Shown one piece after another: positions 44,451-55,739 of a stretch of 64,000 bases of DNA (positions within the stretch are counted from its first letter, which is position 1; the number at the start of each line of letters is the position of its first letter). Source of the DNA: Lunularia cruciata. Lineage: Eukaryota; Streptophyta; Marchantiopsida; Lunulariales; Lunulariaceae. The DNA lies in assembly GCA_948567375.1 (NCBI GenBank), contig OX419758.1:19535001-19599000 (forward strand). The letters run 5' to 3'. The position numbers and the translations under genes are program-made. The notes under the pieces were generated by a model, which saw only the letters and a list, made by a program, of their open reading frames with translations, searched no databases and was not told the origin of the DNA.

Positions 44451-45660
44451 GTAAATGTTATCTCTCCAAACCTTAAAAACTATAAAGTCTTTGTAACTCT
44501 CAATTCACATCTCAAACTTTTTTAACTAAGTTCCCATGGACTAGAGCATGAATATCAATATATTTGAATAGAAAATTCTTGACTTGTCACTTTTAATGAG
44601 AAATAATCACTCTAACCCCTAAAAAACCTAAAAGTCCTTATAACTTTCTACTCAATTCTCCATAGCCTTCAATATAGGTACTAATGAACTGAAATTGAAA
44701 AAAAAAATTCAATTATTCACTCATTTGATATATCCAGGTGGGCTCTCCAAACATCTAAAACCTCTTTTTTCTCTCTCTCCCTAGTTTTGGTTCTCTTTAT
44801 TAGAAAATGTGAGGTTTCAAGAATGGTTTCAACAAGTGGTTTCAAACTTACTATGCTCTTGTAAAATATTTTGTGTGCCCATAAAGAAAACAAGGGTTTT
44901 AAAAATGGTTTCAATAGGGGTTTTAATTTTATTTTTTCTGTTGAGATCAGTAGGATCTCAACAGAAACGCTTTTGTTCAATTTGTTGGTTAATATACATA
45001 GATTGACAATTGTTCCAGCCTATCGCAAATTAGAAATCTTTTGGTGAGTTGAACATAAAAAGATTTGTAAAGGAATTTATGACTAGACATTAAAAAAGTT
45101 ATTGATGACATGCAAGAGTACAATGAAATTTTATGGGGAGAATTCAGTAGTCATAAATACTTTTATGAGAAATTAAAAGTATGACCACATATATACGTGC
45201 GATCCCACAAAATCAAAAAACTTAAAATTATCCAAATTAAATTTGACTCAAATTTTCAAGTCTTCATATTCATAAAAAAAATTTCTATTTTTTAACAAAT
45301 TCTATCTCCGAATGTCCATATAAAAAATTGAATAAATCAGATTCCATACAAATCTGAAATTAAACCTCTAATGTTTATGGGGACATGGTGAATCTTGACG
45401 AGACTTTTCAATTTTTAGAAATTAAACGAAGATTAGTAATTTAGTAATATTTAGATTATCAGACATATTAAATGAAAATTTTCGAGTAACTAATTATTGC
45501 TAATACATGGTGAGTGTTCCCAGAACAGTGATAGACGTTAATCATATTTCAAATTCAATTAATATAATTATTAAAGTTAGTTATATAGTTAAAATTTATT
45601 AGAAGTCCCGTACCAAAATTACGAGTCATCTTTTTCACACCCTGTAAACTTATACGACTA
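44451..45660. other. AT-rich non-coding sequence
   Basis: No domain. Short imperfect repeats of ggtttcaagaatggtttcaa/ggttttaaaaatggtttcaa-type words at about 44,812-44,850 and 44,893-44,925 precede a perfect hairpin (44,937-44,965). Confidence 0.45.
44937..44965. repeat. Perfect 12-bp inverted repeat with 5-nt loop
   Basis: tctgttgagatc (44,937-44,948), loop agtag, gatctcaacaga (44,954-44,965). A similar word (gagatcttaacagaac) recurs near 45,740. It could be the fused ends of a small inverted-repeat element; no target duplication was identified. Confidence 0.85.
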
Positions 45661-46570
45661 GGAACACTTGCCGTAGGCCATTTTGCATACCCCCACCTAC
45701 CACGTAATGGTTTTCGGCACCTCCGTACAATTTATTTGTGAGATCTTAACAGAACTGAAACAAACGTTTTCGAAACCCCGTTGGATCTTTCGTTCTGTCT
45801 TCAGCGTGAGATACCACCAAGATGGCGAGATGGCAAAGATGAGAAAGTCTTCATGTGGGACCGAGACCGGTTCCAAACGGTTTCAGGACTTTCGTAACAG
45901 TCATTGCAAACAACCCAGAAGCCTGCTGCTGGAGTAATTTGATAAGATCCTGACGAACCATGAAACACGGAATCTACAGCAGTAACTTCGACACTGAGAA
46001 TGGCACAGTAGCGAGCAAGATTATCGAAGTGATGTGGAGATAGGTGGATATCTAGTCTGCTTTACTTGATCCATTCAGTAGGAGCTATGGTACTCACTTG
46101 ATGAACTTTGTATTTACACACCTATTGAGCTTTTTCCCCTCTGGTATGTTCGGTTCAGGCCTTGTTTCTGTTTGTCTTTCTAGACCCCTTGGTCGTGCAA
46201 GTCGGTCTAGACTGGTTACACTCGTTTTCCTTTTGCGATTATTTGTGTTTTGTATTCTTTTCTCCTTATCTTCTGGGTACTATCTTTGTAATTTTTTATT
46301 TATTGAACACTCTGGTGAGGATCGTAAATTTCATTCAGATTTGGTCAGAACTCAATAACAAAACTACTTGGCCTGGTTTTGAATATTTTGCTAATGTAAC
46401 ATACTTCGACTCTTCGTGATCCTCTCAGAAGCGGATCTTTCAACAATCAACAATCTATATTCCATATCTCGAATTCTGGAAAAAACACATACATTTCAAT
46501 ATACGAAAGTAGTCAAGTAATTTCATTATTATCTAACCCGGTTTTGTCTTCAAACAGGATTTATCCTTGG
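45661..46570. other. Second CpG-retaining pocket, no gene recognised
   Basis: CpG is frequent at 45,690-45,990 and 46,180-46,230. The plus-strand frame 45,683-45,937 (84 codons) and the hydrophobic frames 46,098-46,419 are not recognised. The C/T-rich stretch at about 46,120-46,320 resembles the transcribed leader or 3' UTR of a retroelement or gene, without further proof. Confidence 0.35.
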
Positions 46571-46889
46571 GTTTTATCTTTGTACAGTTTGAGTTTGATG
46601 GGTCTTCCTATATTTCTTAGGAACATGCGTTGAGTCGCCATTTACTTGCGTCAACCAGGAATAGAGTACAATAAGTGCAACAAAAGCATATCGATATCCA
46701 AAATTTAGGACCAAGTTCAGTTTGACTCTATAAGGTTCTTCTATATTTCTGGTGTAGTGCTCTCCATGAAATCCCAGATGATTTGGCAGCATACAGCCCA
46801 CAGAATAGGATTCACTCCGTAGATTCATTCCTATCCCCACGATGTAGTCAGACAATATTGTGACACCCACACATACTCTCAAGGAATGA
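46571..46889 (-). other. Unrecognised minus-strand frame
   Basis: A 121-codon stop-free minus-strand frame (46,939-46,574) has no recognised domain. Its start overlaps the inverted LINE fragment next to it. Confidence 0.3.
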
Positions 46890-47300
46890 CCAAACTGCAG
46901 AAAGCTTAAACGTATAATATTATATACATATAACAACATACTTTAGACAGCGTGTATCCATTACTATAGAGAGCATTGTTTGGTGCAATCCATAGGAGAG
47001 CAATCACCCTAGGTGATGCTTCTTCAGATGCTCCAATAGTTTGTAGACCCTACGACTTGCATAGCTCGGATATCTTAGGGCGGTAGGGCAGATTTCTCAT
47101 ATTGATTCTACCAAGACCTAGTGTCATTCTACCTCTTCTATCTCTCCCTTGTATGGCTTGATGAGTCTTCCCATTCTTGTGTCTATATGGTCGCCTTCTC
47201 TCTATCATATCATATACATATAATATAGTAGGGATGTAAGGCAACCATATAGAATAACAAAAAGATGGGAAGACCCCTGCAAACCCTACCCTAAAACACA
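46890..47300 (+). repeat. LINE 3' fragment (L3), inverted relative to L1 and L2
   Basis: The reverse complement of this stretch matches 41,130-41,410 (shared words: gggaagac-tcatcaagccatacaaggga, cctaagatatc-gagctatgcaagtcgta, gaagcatcaccta, gctct-ctatggat-gcacca). The coding sense of L1 is minus, so this fragment points to plus. Confidence 0.75.
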
Positions 47301-47469
47301 AGAGATAAAATTGTACTAATCTTCAATAGTATGGATATCACATATATATCATAGATGTATCATATCTGATACAATGCTTCTCACATGTATACTTTGAGGC
47401 TACAACTATCATGAATTCCTGCATTTTTTCATGATGTGATAGTCACCTTGTTATTGTCCAACAAGGGTG

Positions 47470-48280
47470 CAAGTGAAGAATGCAACAGCGTGTGAAAAAC
47501 AAGTAGGATGGGAAGACTTCATCAACCTGAAAGACAAAGGAAAAGACTTAGCCCCATTTTAGTCCCAATAAAATCAGTAGGAGGAATATAGCTTCCATCA
47601 CCTAAGATATTAAATATTAGTATAGCAAGAATATTAGTCATATAGTCTACAAACAATGAGACCATCCAAAGCATCATTTAGTGTGATTGCTCTCCTATGG
47701 ATTCCACCAGCCAATGCTCTTTGTAGAGCAATAGATACCCATTGTCTAAAATATGCGGTGTAATATGAAATTGAGAGTCAAATCCCTTGACATCTAGAAT
47801 AATATACCTTTGCACACTCCTTGACAAAGGTGTAAAATGTTTTGTCCATCACTCCATATAACACCAAGGCTAGAGGAACAAAGAGGTGACCTCACTATAT
47901 ACTCCTATACTTATAGACTTTACTTACTGCTGCTCCGCTTGCTGCCCATCTAGGAGGATGGAAGATCACTCCCTCCAACACCGCATCACGTGTAGGGTCC
48001 ATAACCACAATATCTAGTATTGTCACTTGATCATCTTGGACCAAGTATAAGTCTACCTCGACTTGTGTTGTTTGCAAAAAATTCCAATGCTCTCTCCAAG
48101 CAAGCTATCCACTCTCTCGTGCCATGGCAAACACTATATCCTTGATTACTTTGTGGGTAGTTATCCTCTATTCTCCAAAAGGACACCATATCATATGGAA
48201 TGCTATTACATCTAGGTGACAAGTTAAGCCCAAACATTCTAGCCATCACACGTGTTATCTTCTTTGGTGGCATGAATTAT
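47470..48280 (-). pseudogene. LINE reverse-transcriptase C-terminal fragment (L2)
   Basis: Matches 41,130-41,840 in the same orientation. The minus-strand frame 48,077-47,895 reads IVVMDPTRDAVLEGVIFHP and then, in the next frame, GHLFVPLALVLYGVMDKTF with FVKECAKVYYSRC and ALQRALAGGIHRRAITL (about 47,890-47,690). It is separated from L3 by about 170 bp, so the two form an inverted pair. Older than, or as decayed as, L1. Confidence 0.75.
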
Positions 48281-48479
48281 TCATGTGTGTAGAGAAGATC
48301 TTGACATATGGTACACAAATTTACATAAACATGAGTACACCTACACCTTATATAAGGCTCTAGAAAAATAGTACTCCCAATCTACTTTAGTTTTTGAGCA
48401 AACCTCTGGTCAAGCAATTGTAGCTAATCTCTTTTATGAAGAAGAACTCCAAAAGAGGATAAGTAGCTTATATGCCAAA
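48281..48479. other. Short unassigned junction
   Basis: No feature recognised between LINE fragment L2 and family-C copy C3. Confidence 0.4.
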
Positions 48480-49010
48480 CAAAGACAAAAAGAAGCAAAA
48501 ATGACAAGGCACCAAGAAGTGCAAAAGGGAAAAATAGCACAAGAATGGCTAATTCCCTATTCTAATTGATGGGCCCAAAGCAAAACAAGGGGTTAAGAGA
48601 CAAACTAATCTATAGTTGAACCGAGTGAAGTATAAACTCTAATGGAATATTTGGTAAACATGGAAGGAGGGCTCTAGACATGATTGGAGCTCTTACTATT
48701 GTTGCCATCTATGGAATTTTGATGCTTGAGAGTGTTATAGAGTGATAGAGACATTTTGTATAAAATATGGGAGGAGCATAGTGGGAGAGATAACAATAGC
48801 TCTTGGTCTTTGCAAGGAATGTCATGTTATGTCTTGAAAGAGACTATCAAATTGGTGATGAAGATGCCCAAAAATCTCTATAACCAAATAAATCAAAGGA
48901 TAGCAATGGTTTGTGGTGATCTTCCTTCCCTTTAGTGGCAATGATTCAGTTGTTCCTACTTGAATGCTAGCTTGTGCCAATGAATTTGCTTGTAAGGAGT
49001 TTGCAACCAC
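48480..49010 (-). repeat. Family C leader, copy C3
   Basis: The plus strand here is homologous to the reverse complement of 22,570-23,110 (shared words: ggcaccaagaagtg, ttggtgatgaagatgcc against ttggtgatgaaggtgcc, caaaggatagcaatgg, aatgctagcttgtgcc against aatgccaacttgtgcc). A short minus-strand frame (49,022-48,822) reads EIFGHLHHQFDSLFQDI. No LTR was delimited next to it. Confidence 0.65.
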
Positions 49011-50639
49011 TATACCAAACAAAGTATAAAATCTATTTATGAGTATGATTATATAATAATCTCACAAATAAAGGTGGTGGTTTTGGGTAGATCCAATCAC
49101 CTCTCAATCTATACTTTGAAACGTGTAGATTGTAGAATCTATATCATTGTATCTTAAATTGCATCATAAGTTGTTGTGGGCTCTCTATCTAATGCACCTT
49201 GTAAAAGATGTATATCTTGTGTAATCAATGACAATCTACAAATTCATTGGTTTGGTGGCCCTAGAGGTGTTAGATGTGGTAAAGCCAAACATAAGCAAAG
49301 TGACATAGAGTCAAGTGATACAACATCCATAAAACTCTTTAGATCCGACATGATCCAAACTTGATGTAAAAGTTCTCAATTAAAGGAGAGGCATAGAGCC
49401 AAGCTATGGACCCTTTCTCTCTACAAGAGAAAATCTTAGCAATCTTCTTTCATCCTCAATGAAAGAAGATGTTAGTAAGGGTGTGATTGTGAATATGCTG
49501 ACTAAGATCAAATTGAATCTTCCTAGAGTCTAGTGATACAAAATCCATAACAAAAAAGGAGTATTGTATGTGCAAGGCTTGGAAATAGGTCAAGAACCAA
49601 AGAAGACATGATTGGAAATCATAAGTGCCTAAATCCATTATCTTGATATGTGCCAAAAGGAAAAGGTGACTATGATATAAGAACCTATCCACTAATAGCG
49701 GGTCACTAAGGCTCATGCTCTTAAATAAGTTGCTAGTGCAATACTCTCTTGCAATATGAGACACCATCCTCCTATAGATATAAGAAGAGCTATTTATATA
49801 TACACTTGTGTACCTACACTACTCATCTAGTAGTTGTAGAAGCATACATGGCCCTAACAAAATGGAAAAACTACAGCATATACTACTGTCAAAAATAAAT
49901 AAATAAATAAATAAATTATATATATATATAGATAAACTTGGACAACCATCTAATATAGATGGATATCTAAGGAATATCAACTTTCAATAATAACCATCTT
50001 GTAACCTCTTGGATTAGCCATAACAAACAAATGAGACAACAAAAAGGATAAAAAGAGTGTTGGAGCTATCAACAAATTATATGTGAGACTAAATATAGGA
50101 AAAAATACTCAATAACTATAGAGTAAACACCAAATATCTCTTTTGAAGAGAAAAAGGACAAGATGTGCAAAACAAAAAAGTAGGTCCAAGAGCACTAGAT
50201 CTAGAGCAATGCATTAGCAAAAGAGCAAGGAGAAAGGAGAAAGGAGAAACTAGAATCTAGCATGTTTGGTGAGTGATAATCATGTAGATGCTCAAGAACC
50301 TATCATGGCCTACACATTGAGAAACATTGAACATGAAGTAAAGCATAAGCATAAGACTCCATAAGTTGTAGCTCCTTATTTGGATGATAGTCATGGAGGA
50401 AAGGGAAAATGTATTAAATGGTAAGGGGAAGAAGATTCTATAAAGAAAATTAAGTATTAATAGAGAAAGGTGCTAGTCTAGAGGATGATAGTGCTTGAGC
50501 TGCATATATATAATCAATTACTTGACTTGACATTAGAGAATAATGGAAACAACAATGCTAAAGGGTAGAGTGTGGGATTATGGAGATTTGATGATCTTCT
50601 TGGCTACTATTTGGACCCAAATGGTATACTTATCATATA
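49011..50639. other. No gene recognised; contains microsatellites
   Basis: AT-rich. (aaat)n at about 49,893-49,916 runs into (ta)n at 49,917-49,931. The minus-strand frame 49,767-49,456 (103 codons) is stop-free but not recognised; nearby gaaagaagat words repeat at 49,443-49,470. Confidence 0.4.
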
Positions 50640-51840
50640 GGCCTAACCAATCCCTTTATAAAAACCAATGAATCCTATGGCTTGTCTCTTGATATCTTGA
50701 TGTACCATATTGGCTAAGAGGAGTAAAGTCCACTATGGGATGAGGTCCAAGTAGAAACACCTCTTCCTTAGTCATTCTCAAGATAGCTTATAGCAGAAAG
50801 GAGATAGTTGAGCTCACTATATGTCATAAAGACATAGGAATATCTTTCTTTATATATATATATATATATGTCATCTAGGTAAAAAAAGTCTTACCTAGCA
50901 ATAAATTGATCTAGAAAACCATACCTCAATCAAAGAGTAATCTATTTAGGAAGTCATTTGGAAATAGCTTTAAAGTCTTGAACTATTTGATCAACCATTG
51001 CTTTCTGATACTTCTTATCCATATCAAATTCTCTTTGCACAATTGGCTTGACTCACATAGAAAAAACAAGAATATCTTCCTCCAAAGCTTATTCTACATC
51101 CACTATATTGCAGACTTCTCATCATTAGGCTTACTACTCTTGAGTGTCTTCCCCAAAGTTGCTAGAGAATCTAATTGATCATCCTTATCTAGTACTGTGC
51201 TTGAATTTGTCATTGGGCCTAATCAAATTGAACTTTGTGACATTCAAGCCAAGGAAGACCTATAATGATATTTTTTTTAGAAGAGAAATTACAAATCTAA
51301 GACATTTTGAATACCCCTTCCTAATCTTGAATGCAATAGGATATAAGGTAAGGAATGCAAAACCTTTTCTACCATCCGTCATCATGAATTTGTTACCAAT
51401 TATTGATTTGATAGTTATACATAATTCTTTTGCTAATTACATGGACATGCAATTCTTAGAATTGCCACAATCAACAAAATCTTACAACCTTAATTGGATA
51501 TCATACTTTGCAAACTTGCATAGGTCAAGCTTTCAATCCCATTGGAAAAATCAAGTTCCCAATAAATGTCTTTATATATTGGGAACTCTATATATTTTTA
51601 TATCTATATTATATATCTACTATTGGGACTCTTTGTTTCCTTGGTGTTCTTGGTCCAAGAATTTTATTTGGGTAATGGGTCAAGGTCATTTATTCCTATT
51701 TAGACATTTAACAATGAAATGTCCAATTTAGTAATAACAAAAACAACCGCCATTTTATCACAATCATTCTTTATCTATAGTGCCAAGAAATATCTATTAG
51801 ATGACATTAATCTCCATTATTGTTGGTTCTTCCACCTATA
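50640..51840 (-). pseudogene. Element B, zinc-knuckle and protease part (left of the nested element A)
   Basis: The reverse complement of 50,880-51,840 follows element A's own sequence 53,170-54,240 step by step: gagattaatgtcat / gagattgatgccat; cacttggcactatagataaa-type words; cctattgggaacttgat-like words; the protease site VDCGNSKN (A has DFRSS); tagcggatggtagaaa / gacggatggtagaaa; and the start of the RT-proximal part (ttaccaaatgac, gattactctttgattg). Homology fades left of about 50,880; RT cannot be assigned with confidence. A (ta)n run lies at 50,853-50,869. The long plus-strand frame 51,144-51,731 is an antisense shadow. Confidence 0.8.
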
Positions 51841-51845
51841 TGTGG

Positions 51846-52245
51846 TGTCACAATATGGAATTTAGCAATGAAGTTAGTTAGGGCTAATCAAGTAGCAAAT
51901 AAGCCATATTAACCTAGAATATTCAAGAAGTATCTAGGAAGCTTCTTGGGAAGTTTCTTGGCTAGCTTAGCTTGCACCCCAAGTAGGTAGCTTCTGGAAA
52001 CTTCCAACTAGTTTAGCTTGCATGCCAAGTAGACAACTTCTAGAAAGAAACTTCTTAATTAACTTGGCTTGCATTCCAAGAAAGCGGCTCAAGGAAGCTT
52101 CTTGAGAAGCTTCTCATGAGCCTTGTATGCTCCCTATAAATACCATAGCCAAAGCTTATGCTAGACATTTGGAGTTTTCCATACTCAAGTGTCCCAATAT
52201 GATCTTCCATTATCCTATTTCTCTCCTTGGTCTTGGTCTTTTACA
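51846..52245 (+). repeat. 5' LTR of element A
   Basis: Starts tgtcacaatatgg, ends cttttaca. TATA-like tataaatacc at about 52,133-52,143. Matches 57,039-57,449 along its length (shared: agcttgcaccccaagtaggt, aacttggcttgcattccaag, ccttggtcttggtctttta). Confidence 0.95.
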
Positions 52246-52246
52246 T

Positions 52247-52258
52247 TGGTATTAGAGA
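52247..52258 (+). promoter_or_regulatory. Primer-binding site, tRNA-iMet type
   Basis: tggtattagaga beginning 2 bp after the LTR. The plant tRNA-iMet site is TGGTATCAGAGC; ten of twelve positions agree, and the first mismatch is C to T. Confidence 0.85.
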
Positions 52259-52599
52259 AAGAATTAGATGGATGGAGTTTATGGACCACCAAGTCCATTT
52301 CTGCCCAAGTATCATTTCATGAAGTTCATCACCTCATGCTTTGGGTAGGATTTTCTAAATACAATCACCTTGTTTGAGGAACCCTTGGTACTTCCGATTG
52401 TAACTTATGGAGAACGATGGACATATTGCATCTATGTATTAATAAATTAGATAGATTGCGGGTGGTGTGATAGAGTAGTAACCATGGTGGTAATACTTGA
52501 AGTTATCATTGTTACGTAGTAACAAATTAAGCATCTTACTCAGTTGTTGGATGAACAAGATCATTGATGACAAGAGCATGTAGAGAGAGTACTAATTTG

Positions 52600-53340
52600 A
52601 GAAGGAGAAGACCAAATCCTATTCCAAAAACCCAAGGTTTTTGAAGGAAAAAATCTCCCATATGCAATGGAGAATTTGTGTTTGACTATAAATGTTATTT
52701 TGAAACTACCAATATTCAAGATGAATGGAAATAGATCTCTTGGCTTCTAGCCAATTGGATGGAGTACCAAAGCTATGGTAGCAATTCTTAGTGGATCAAG
52801 CTGAATGGCAAATTGTTGCACCAATCTTGACTTAGGAAAAATTCAAGAGTGCAATAATTGGCAAATTCTAAGCTATAAATGCCACATGAGCTTCACAAGA
52901 TAGGTTTGTAGAGTTGAAGCAAATTGGCTTGGTAAGAAGTTACATCATGCACTTCTAGAACACTATTATGAAAATTCCAAATATATTGGAAGGTGAAGCT
53001 TTGGGTTGATTTATGAGGGGCTTGAAGTAATGAAATTAAATTAGAGGTAACTATGCAAGAGCCACAACCTTGGAGGAAGCCATGCGGTTGGCCAAACACT
53101 TTGATTCCTTGGTTGCAACAACTTGGTCTCAACCTTGACCTCCATAGAACCTACCAATACACTACACACGGATGGAGGAGCCAACACCAATGGAGATTGA
53201 TGCCATTCAACAGAGACCACTTGGCACTATAGATAAAGAAAACTATGACAAAATGGTGGTTGTTTTATTTTCACCAAATTAGACATTGTATTGTTGAATG
53301 TCCGCTCAAGAATAGGTGACCTTGACAAGTTGCCCTTATA
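52600..53340 (+). pseudogene. Element A gag relic
   Basis: Heavily broken. Readable phrases are ILEGEALG-type words around 52,990, TLEEAMRLAKHFDSLVATTW (about 53,070-53,130), and a damaged knuckle near 53,250-53,300 (FHQIRHCIVEC), where the His and the last Cys remain and the first two Cys are lost. Orthologous gag on the opposite strand belongs to element B (57,455-58,250), which confirms the assignment. The 5' leader lies at 52,259-52,600. Confidence 0.75.
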
Positions 53341-53379
53341 GAGTTTGTAGAGCAGAATGATCAGGGAAACAAGGAATCC

Positions 53380-53740
53380 CAATAGTAGATTTTGAGCCAC
53401 CTATTGGGAACTTGATTAGTTCCAATAGGATTGAAGGCTTGACATATGCAAGTTTGCTTTACTTGCAAAGTATGATATTTGATTGTGGTTGTAGAATTTT
53501 GGTTGATTTTAGGAGTTCAAAAGATTTCTTGTCCATGCAATTAGCAAAGGAAATATATATTCTTTTCAAGCTAGTAATTAGAAGTAGATTGATGATAGCG
53601 GATGGTAGAAAGGGTTGCATTCCATACCTTGCATCCTATTATCTTTAAGATTGGGAAAGAGTATGTGGAGTGTATGAGGTTTGTAGTAGAACCTCTACAC
53701 TATGATGTCATTCTAGATCTACCTTAGCTTGAACATCATA
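53380..53740 (+). pseudogene. Element A aspartic protease relic
   Basis: Open frame 53,412-53,648: NRIEGLTYASLLYLQ, LVDFRSSKDFLSMQLAKE (active-site triplet DSG replaced by DFR at 53,505-53,513), RSRLMIADGRKGCIPYLA. This follows the usual plant layout (LvDsGSshnFis ... vadG). The active site is dead. Confidence 0.75.
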
Positions 53741-53877
53741 AGGTTCAATTTGATTGGAATCAATAACAAATTCAAGTACAACACCAAAGTAGAAATTTCC
53801 AATTAGTTTGTTTGGCATCTCTAAATAAGACACCTAAGAATAATTGATCCTAGGATGTGAAGTTTGTTGGGAAGGTA

Positions 53878-54084
53878 GCCATAGAGCAAGCTTTGGAGAA
53901 GATGAGTCCCAACATGGGAAATTTTTCAATGAAGCAGCCATAGAGCAAGCTTTGGAGAAGATGAGTCCCAACATGGGAAATTTTTCAATGAAGCAGCCAT
54001 AGAGCAAGCTTTGGAGGAAGATGAGTCCCAACATGGGAAATTTTTTAGTGAAGCAATCATAGAGCAAGCTTTGGAGGAAGATAA
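53878..54084 (+). repeat. 59/60-bp tandem repeat encoding a 20-residue acidic unit
   Basis: Units start at 53,878, 53,937, 53,996 and 54,056 (the last partial). In frame a unit reads AIEQALEEDESQHGKFF plus three residues. Units 1 and 2 are 59 bp and share the same missing base (ggagaag); units 3 and 4 have the in-frame ggaggaag, unit 3 being 60 bp. It lies between protease and RT. Confidence 0.95.
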
Positions 54085-54179
54085 ATCTATTTTTGCGATG
54101 TGGATCAAGTCAATTGCACATAGAGAATCTAAGGAAGATCAAAAACCTCATCAAGCAATGGTTGATCAAATAATCTAGG

Positions 54180-55510
54180 AGTTTTCAAATGTGTTTTTGG
54201 ATGATTTTCCAAAGGGATTACTCTCTGATTGTTGTATGCCCTTCAAGATTGAGTTATTCCTAAGAAGTACTCTAGTGAGTAGACCAATCTATCGGCTCTC
54301 ACCAAAGGAGTTGGAGGAGTTGCAAACAACCCTTATGGAGTTGTTGGAGAAGGATTTCATACAACATAATACATCTCCTTGGGGAGCATCAATACTATTT
54401 GTTCTAAAGGATGAAGGACTTTTGTTTCTGTATTGATTATCATGGGTTCAATAAACAAATAGTTAAGAATGCATATCTCTTGCCTTGAATAGATGACTTG
54501 CTTGATCAATTGAGTAGAGCATGATACTTCTCCTAGTTGGACCTTCATATTGGCTATTGGCAAATCCTCATTGATAGAGAGGATGTGCAAAAGACTACCT
54601 TTTGCACAAGGTATGGGCATTTTGAATCGAGAGTTCTACTTTTTGGGCTCACTAATGCTCAAACAGTCTTCATAGATTGGATGCATAAGGTGTTGGATGG
54701 ACTATTGGATTAGTATATGGTGGTGTTCTTGGATGATATTTTAATCTATAGCAAGACAGAGGCAGAACATGCAAATCATGTGCAAGAAGTCCTAAGATGA
54801 ATACAACAATGGAAGTTTTACTACAAGAAGTCAAAGTGTGCCTTTTGGCAAAAGGAAGTTACCTTCTTGGGTCACAAGATCTTATTGGAGGGGATCAAGA
54901 TGGAAGAGGAGAAAATCAAGGCCGTCATTGATTGGCCTACTTTGAAGGCTACTCTAAAAGTATGGGCATTTAATAGATTGGCTAGCTTTTACCAATGGTT
55001 CATCCACTATTATGCTCATGTAGCTACACCATTGACCAATCTCTTGGGGAAGAACTCAAGCTTTCAATGGACCAACAAGCAGAAAGAAGCACTCTAAAAT
55101 TTGAAACATATGGTGTCTTCAAGATCCATTCTTCAGCCATATGATCCTCAACTATCTTGTGTGGTTGATTTTGATGCTTCTAACTTTGCAATTGGAGTTG
55201 TGTTGCAACAAGAATTCCCATAAGGGTTACATCCCATTGCCTTTATGTCTTGCATACTAAATACAATAGAAAGGAATTACTTTGCTTGAGATCAGGAATA
55301 ATTAGTAATAGTATATGTTACCAAGGTATGGAGGCATTATCTCTTAGGGAAACAAGTGATCATGCAAACTGATCATAACCTTTGTTGCAGACATTGCATT
55401 TAGAGCACATGAAGAGTTGATATCATCGATGGGAGGAACAACTACAATTATTTGACATCAAACTTGAGTACAAACCTGATCAGTTCCATGTAATTCCTGA
55501 TCCCCTATCA
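54180..55510 (+). pseudogene. Element A reverse transcriptase and RNase H relic
   Basis: RT begins with VFLDDFPKGL and PIYRLSPKELEELQTTLMEL, LEKDFIQHNTSPWGASI (54,191-54,410). Then come GYWQILIDREDVQKTTF and YGHFE (about 54,552-54,630), the catalytic box FLDD in VVFLDDILIYSK (54,726-54,737), and the thumb with KIKAVIDWPTLKATLKVWAF (about 54,910-54,970). RNase H has VVDFDASNFAIGVVLQQEF (about 55,160-55,215), NTIERNYFA and QTDHNL; it ends YKPDQFHVIPDPLSR (about 55,470-55,515). Stops and several frameshifts. Confidence 0.92.
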
Positions 55511-55739
55511 AGATGATTAGTCTCTTCCTCTCATCATAGTGGCAATTACAACAATATCAATTGACTTCAAAGTCCAACTCAAGTTTAAGATTGCTTTATA
55601 GCAAGATCCTTTCTTTTAGATGATACAAGGTCATCTTGCATCATGCAACAAGGAGTACAATACCTTCTTCTTCAAGGAATGCCTTCTATTTTGTGAGAAT
55701 TGGATTTATGTTCTAGCCAAGGGTGATCTCTAACTTGTG

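Noticed and set aside
44717-44980. 87-codon minus-strand frame with KPLLKPFLKPLF-type repeats
   Set aside because: The repetition follows from short DNA repeats of ggtttcaa words in AT-rich spacer; no domain or conserved copy.
50640-50880. Reverse transcriptase of element B or a copia RT
   Set aside because: Phrases such as YLLSAISYLEN looked suggestive, but no RT block could be aligned with element A or with copia motifs.
51144-51731. 195-codon plus-strand frame
   Set aside because: It is antisense to element B's zinc-knuckle and protease sequence, shown by its homology with 53.2-53.8 kb in reverse.
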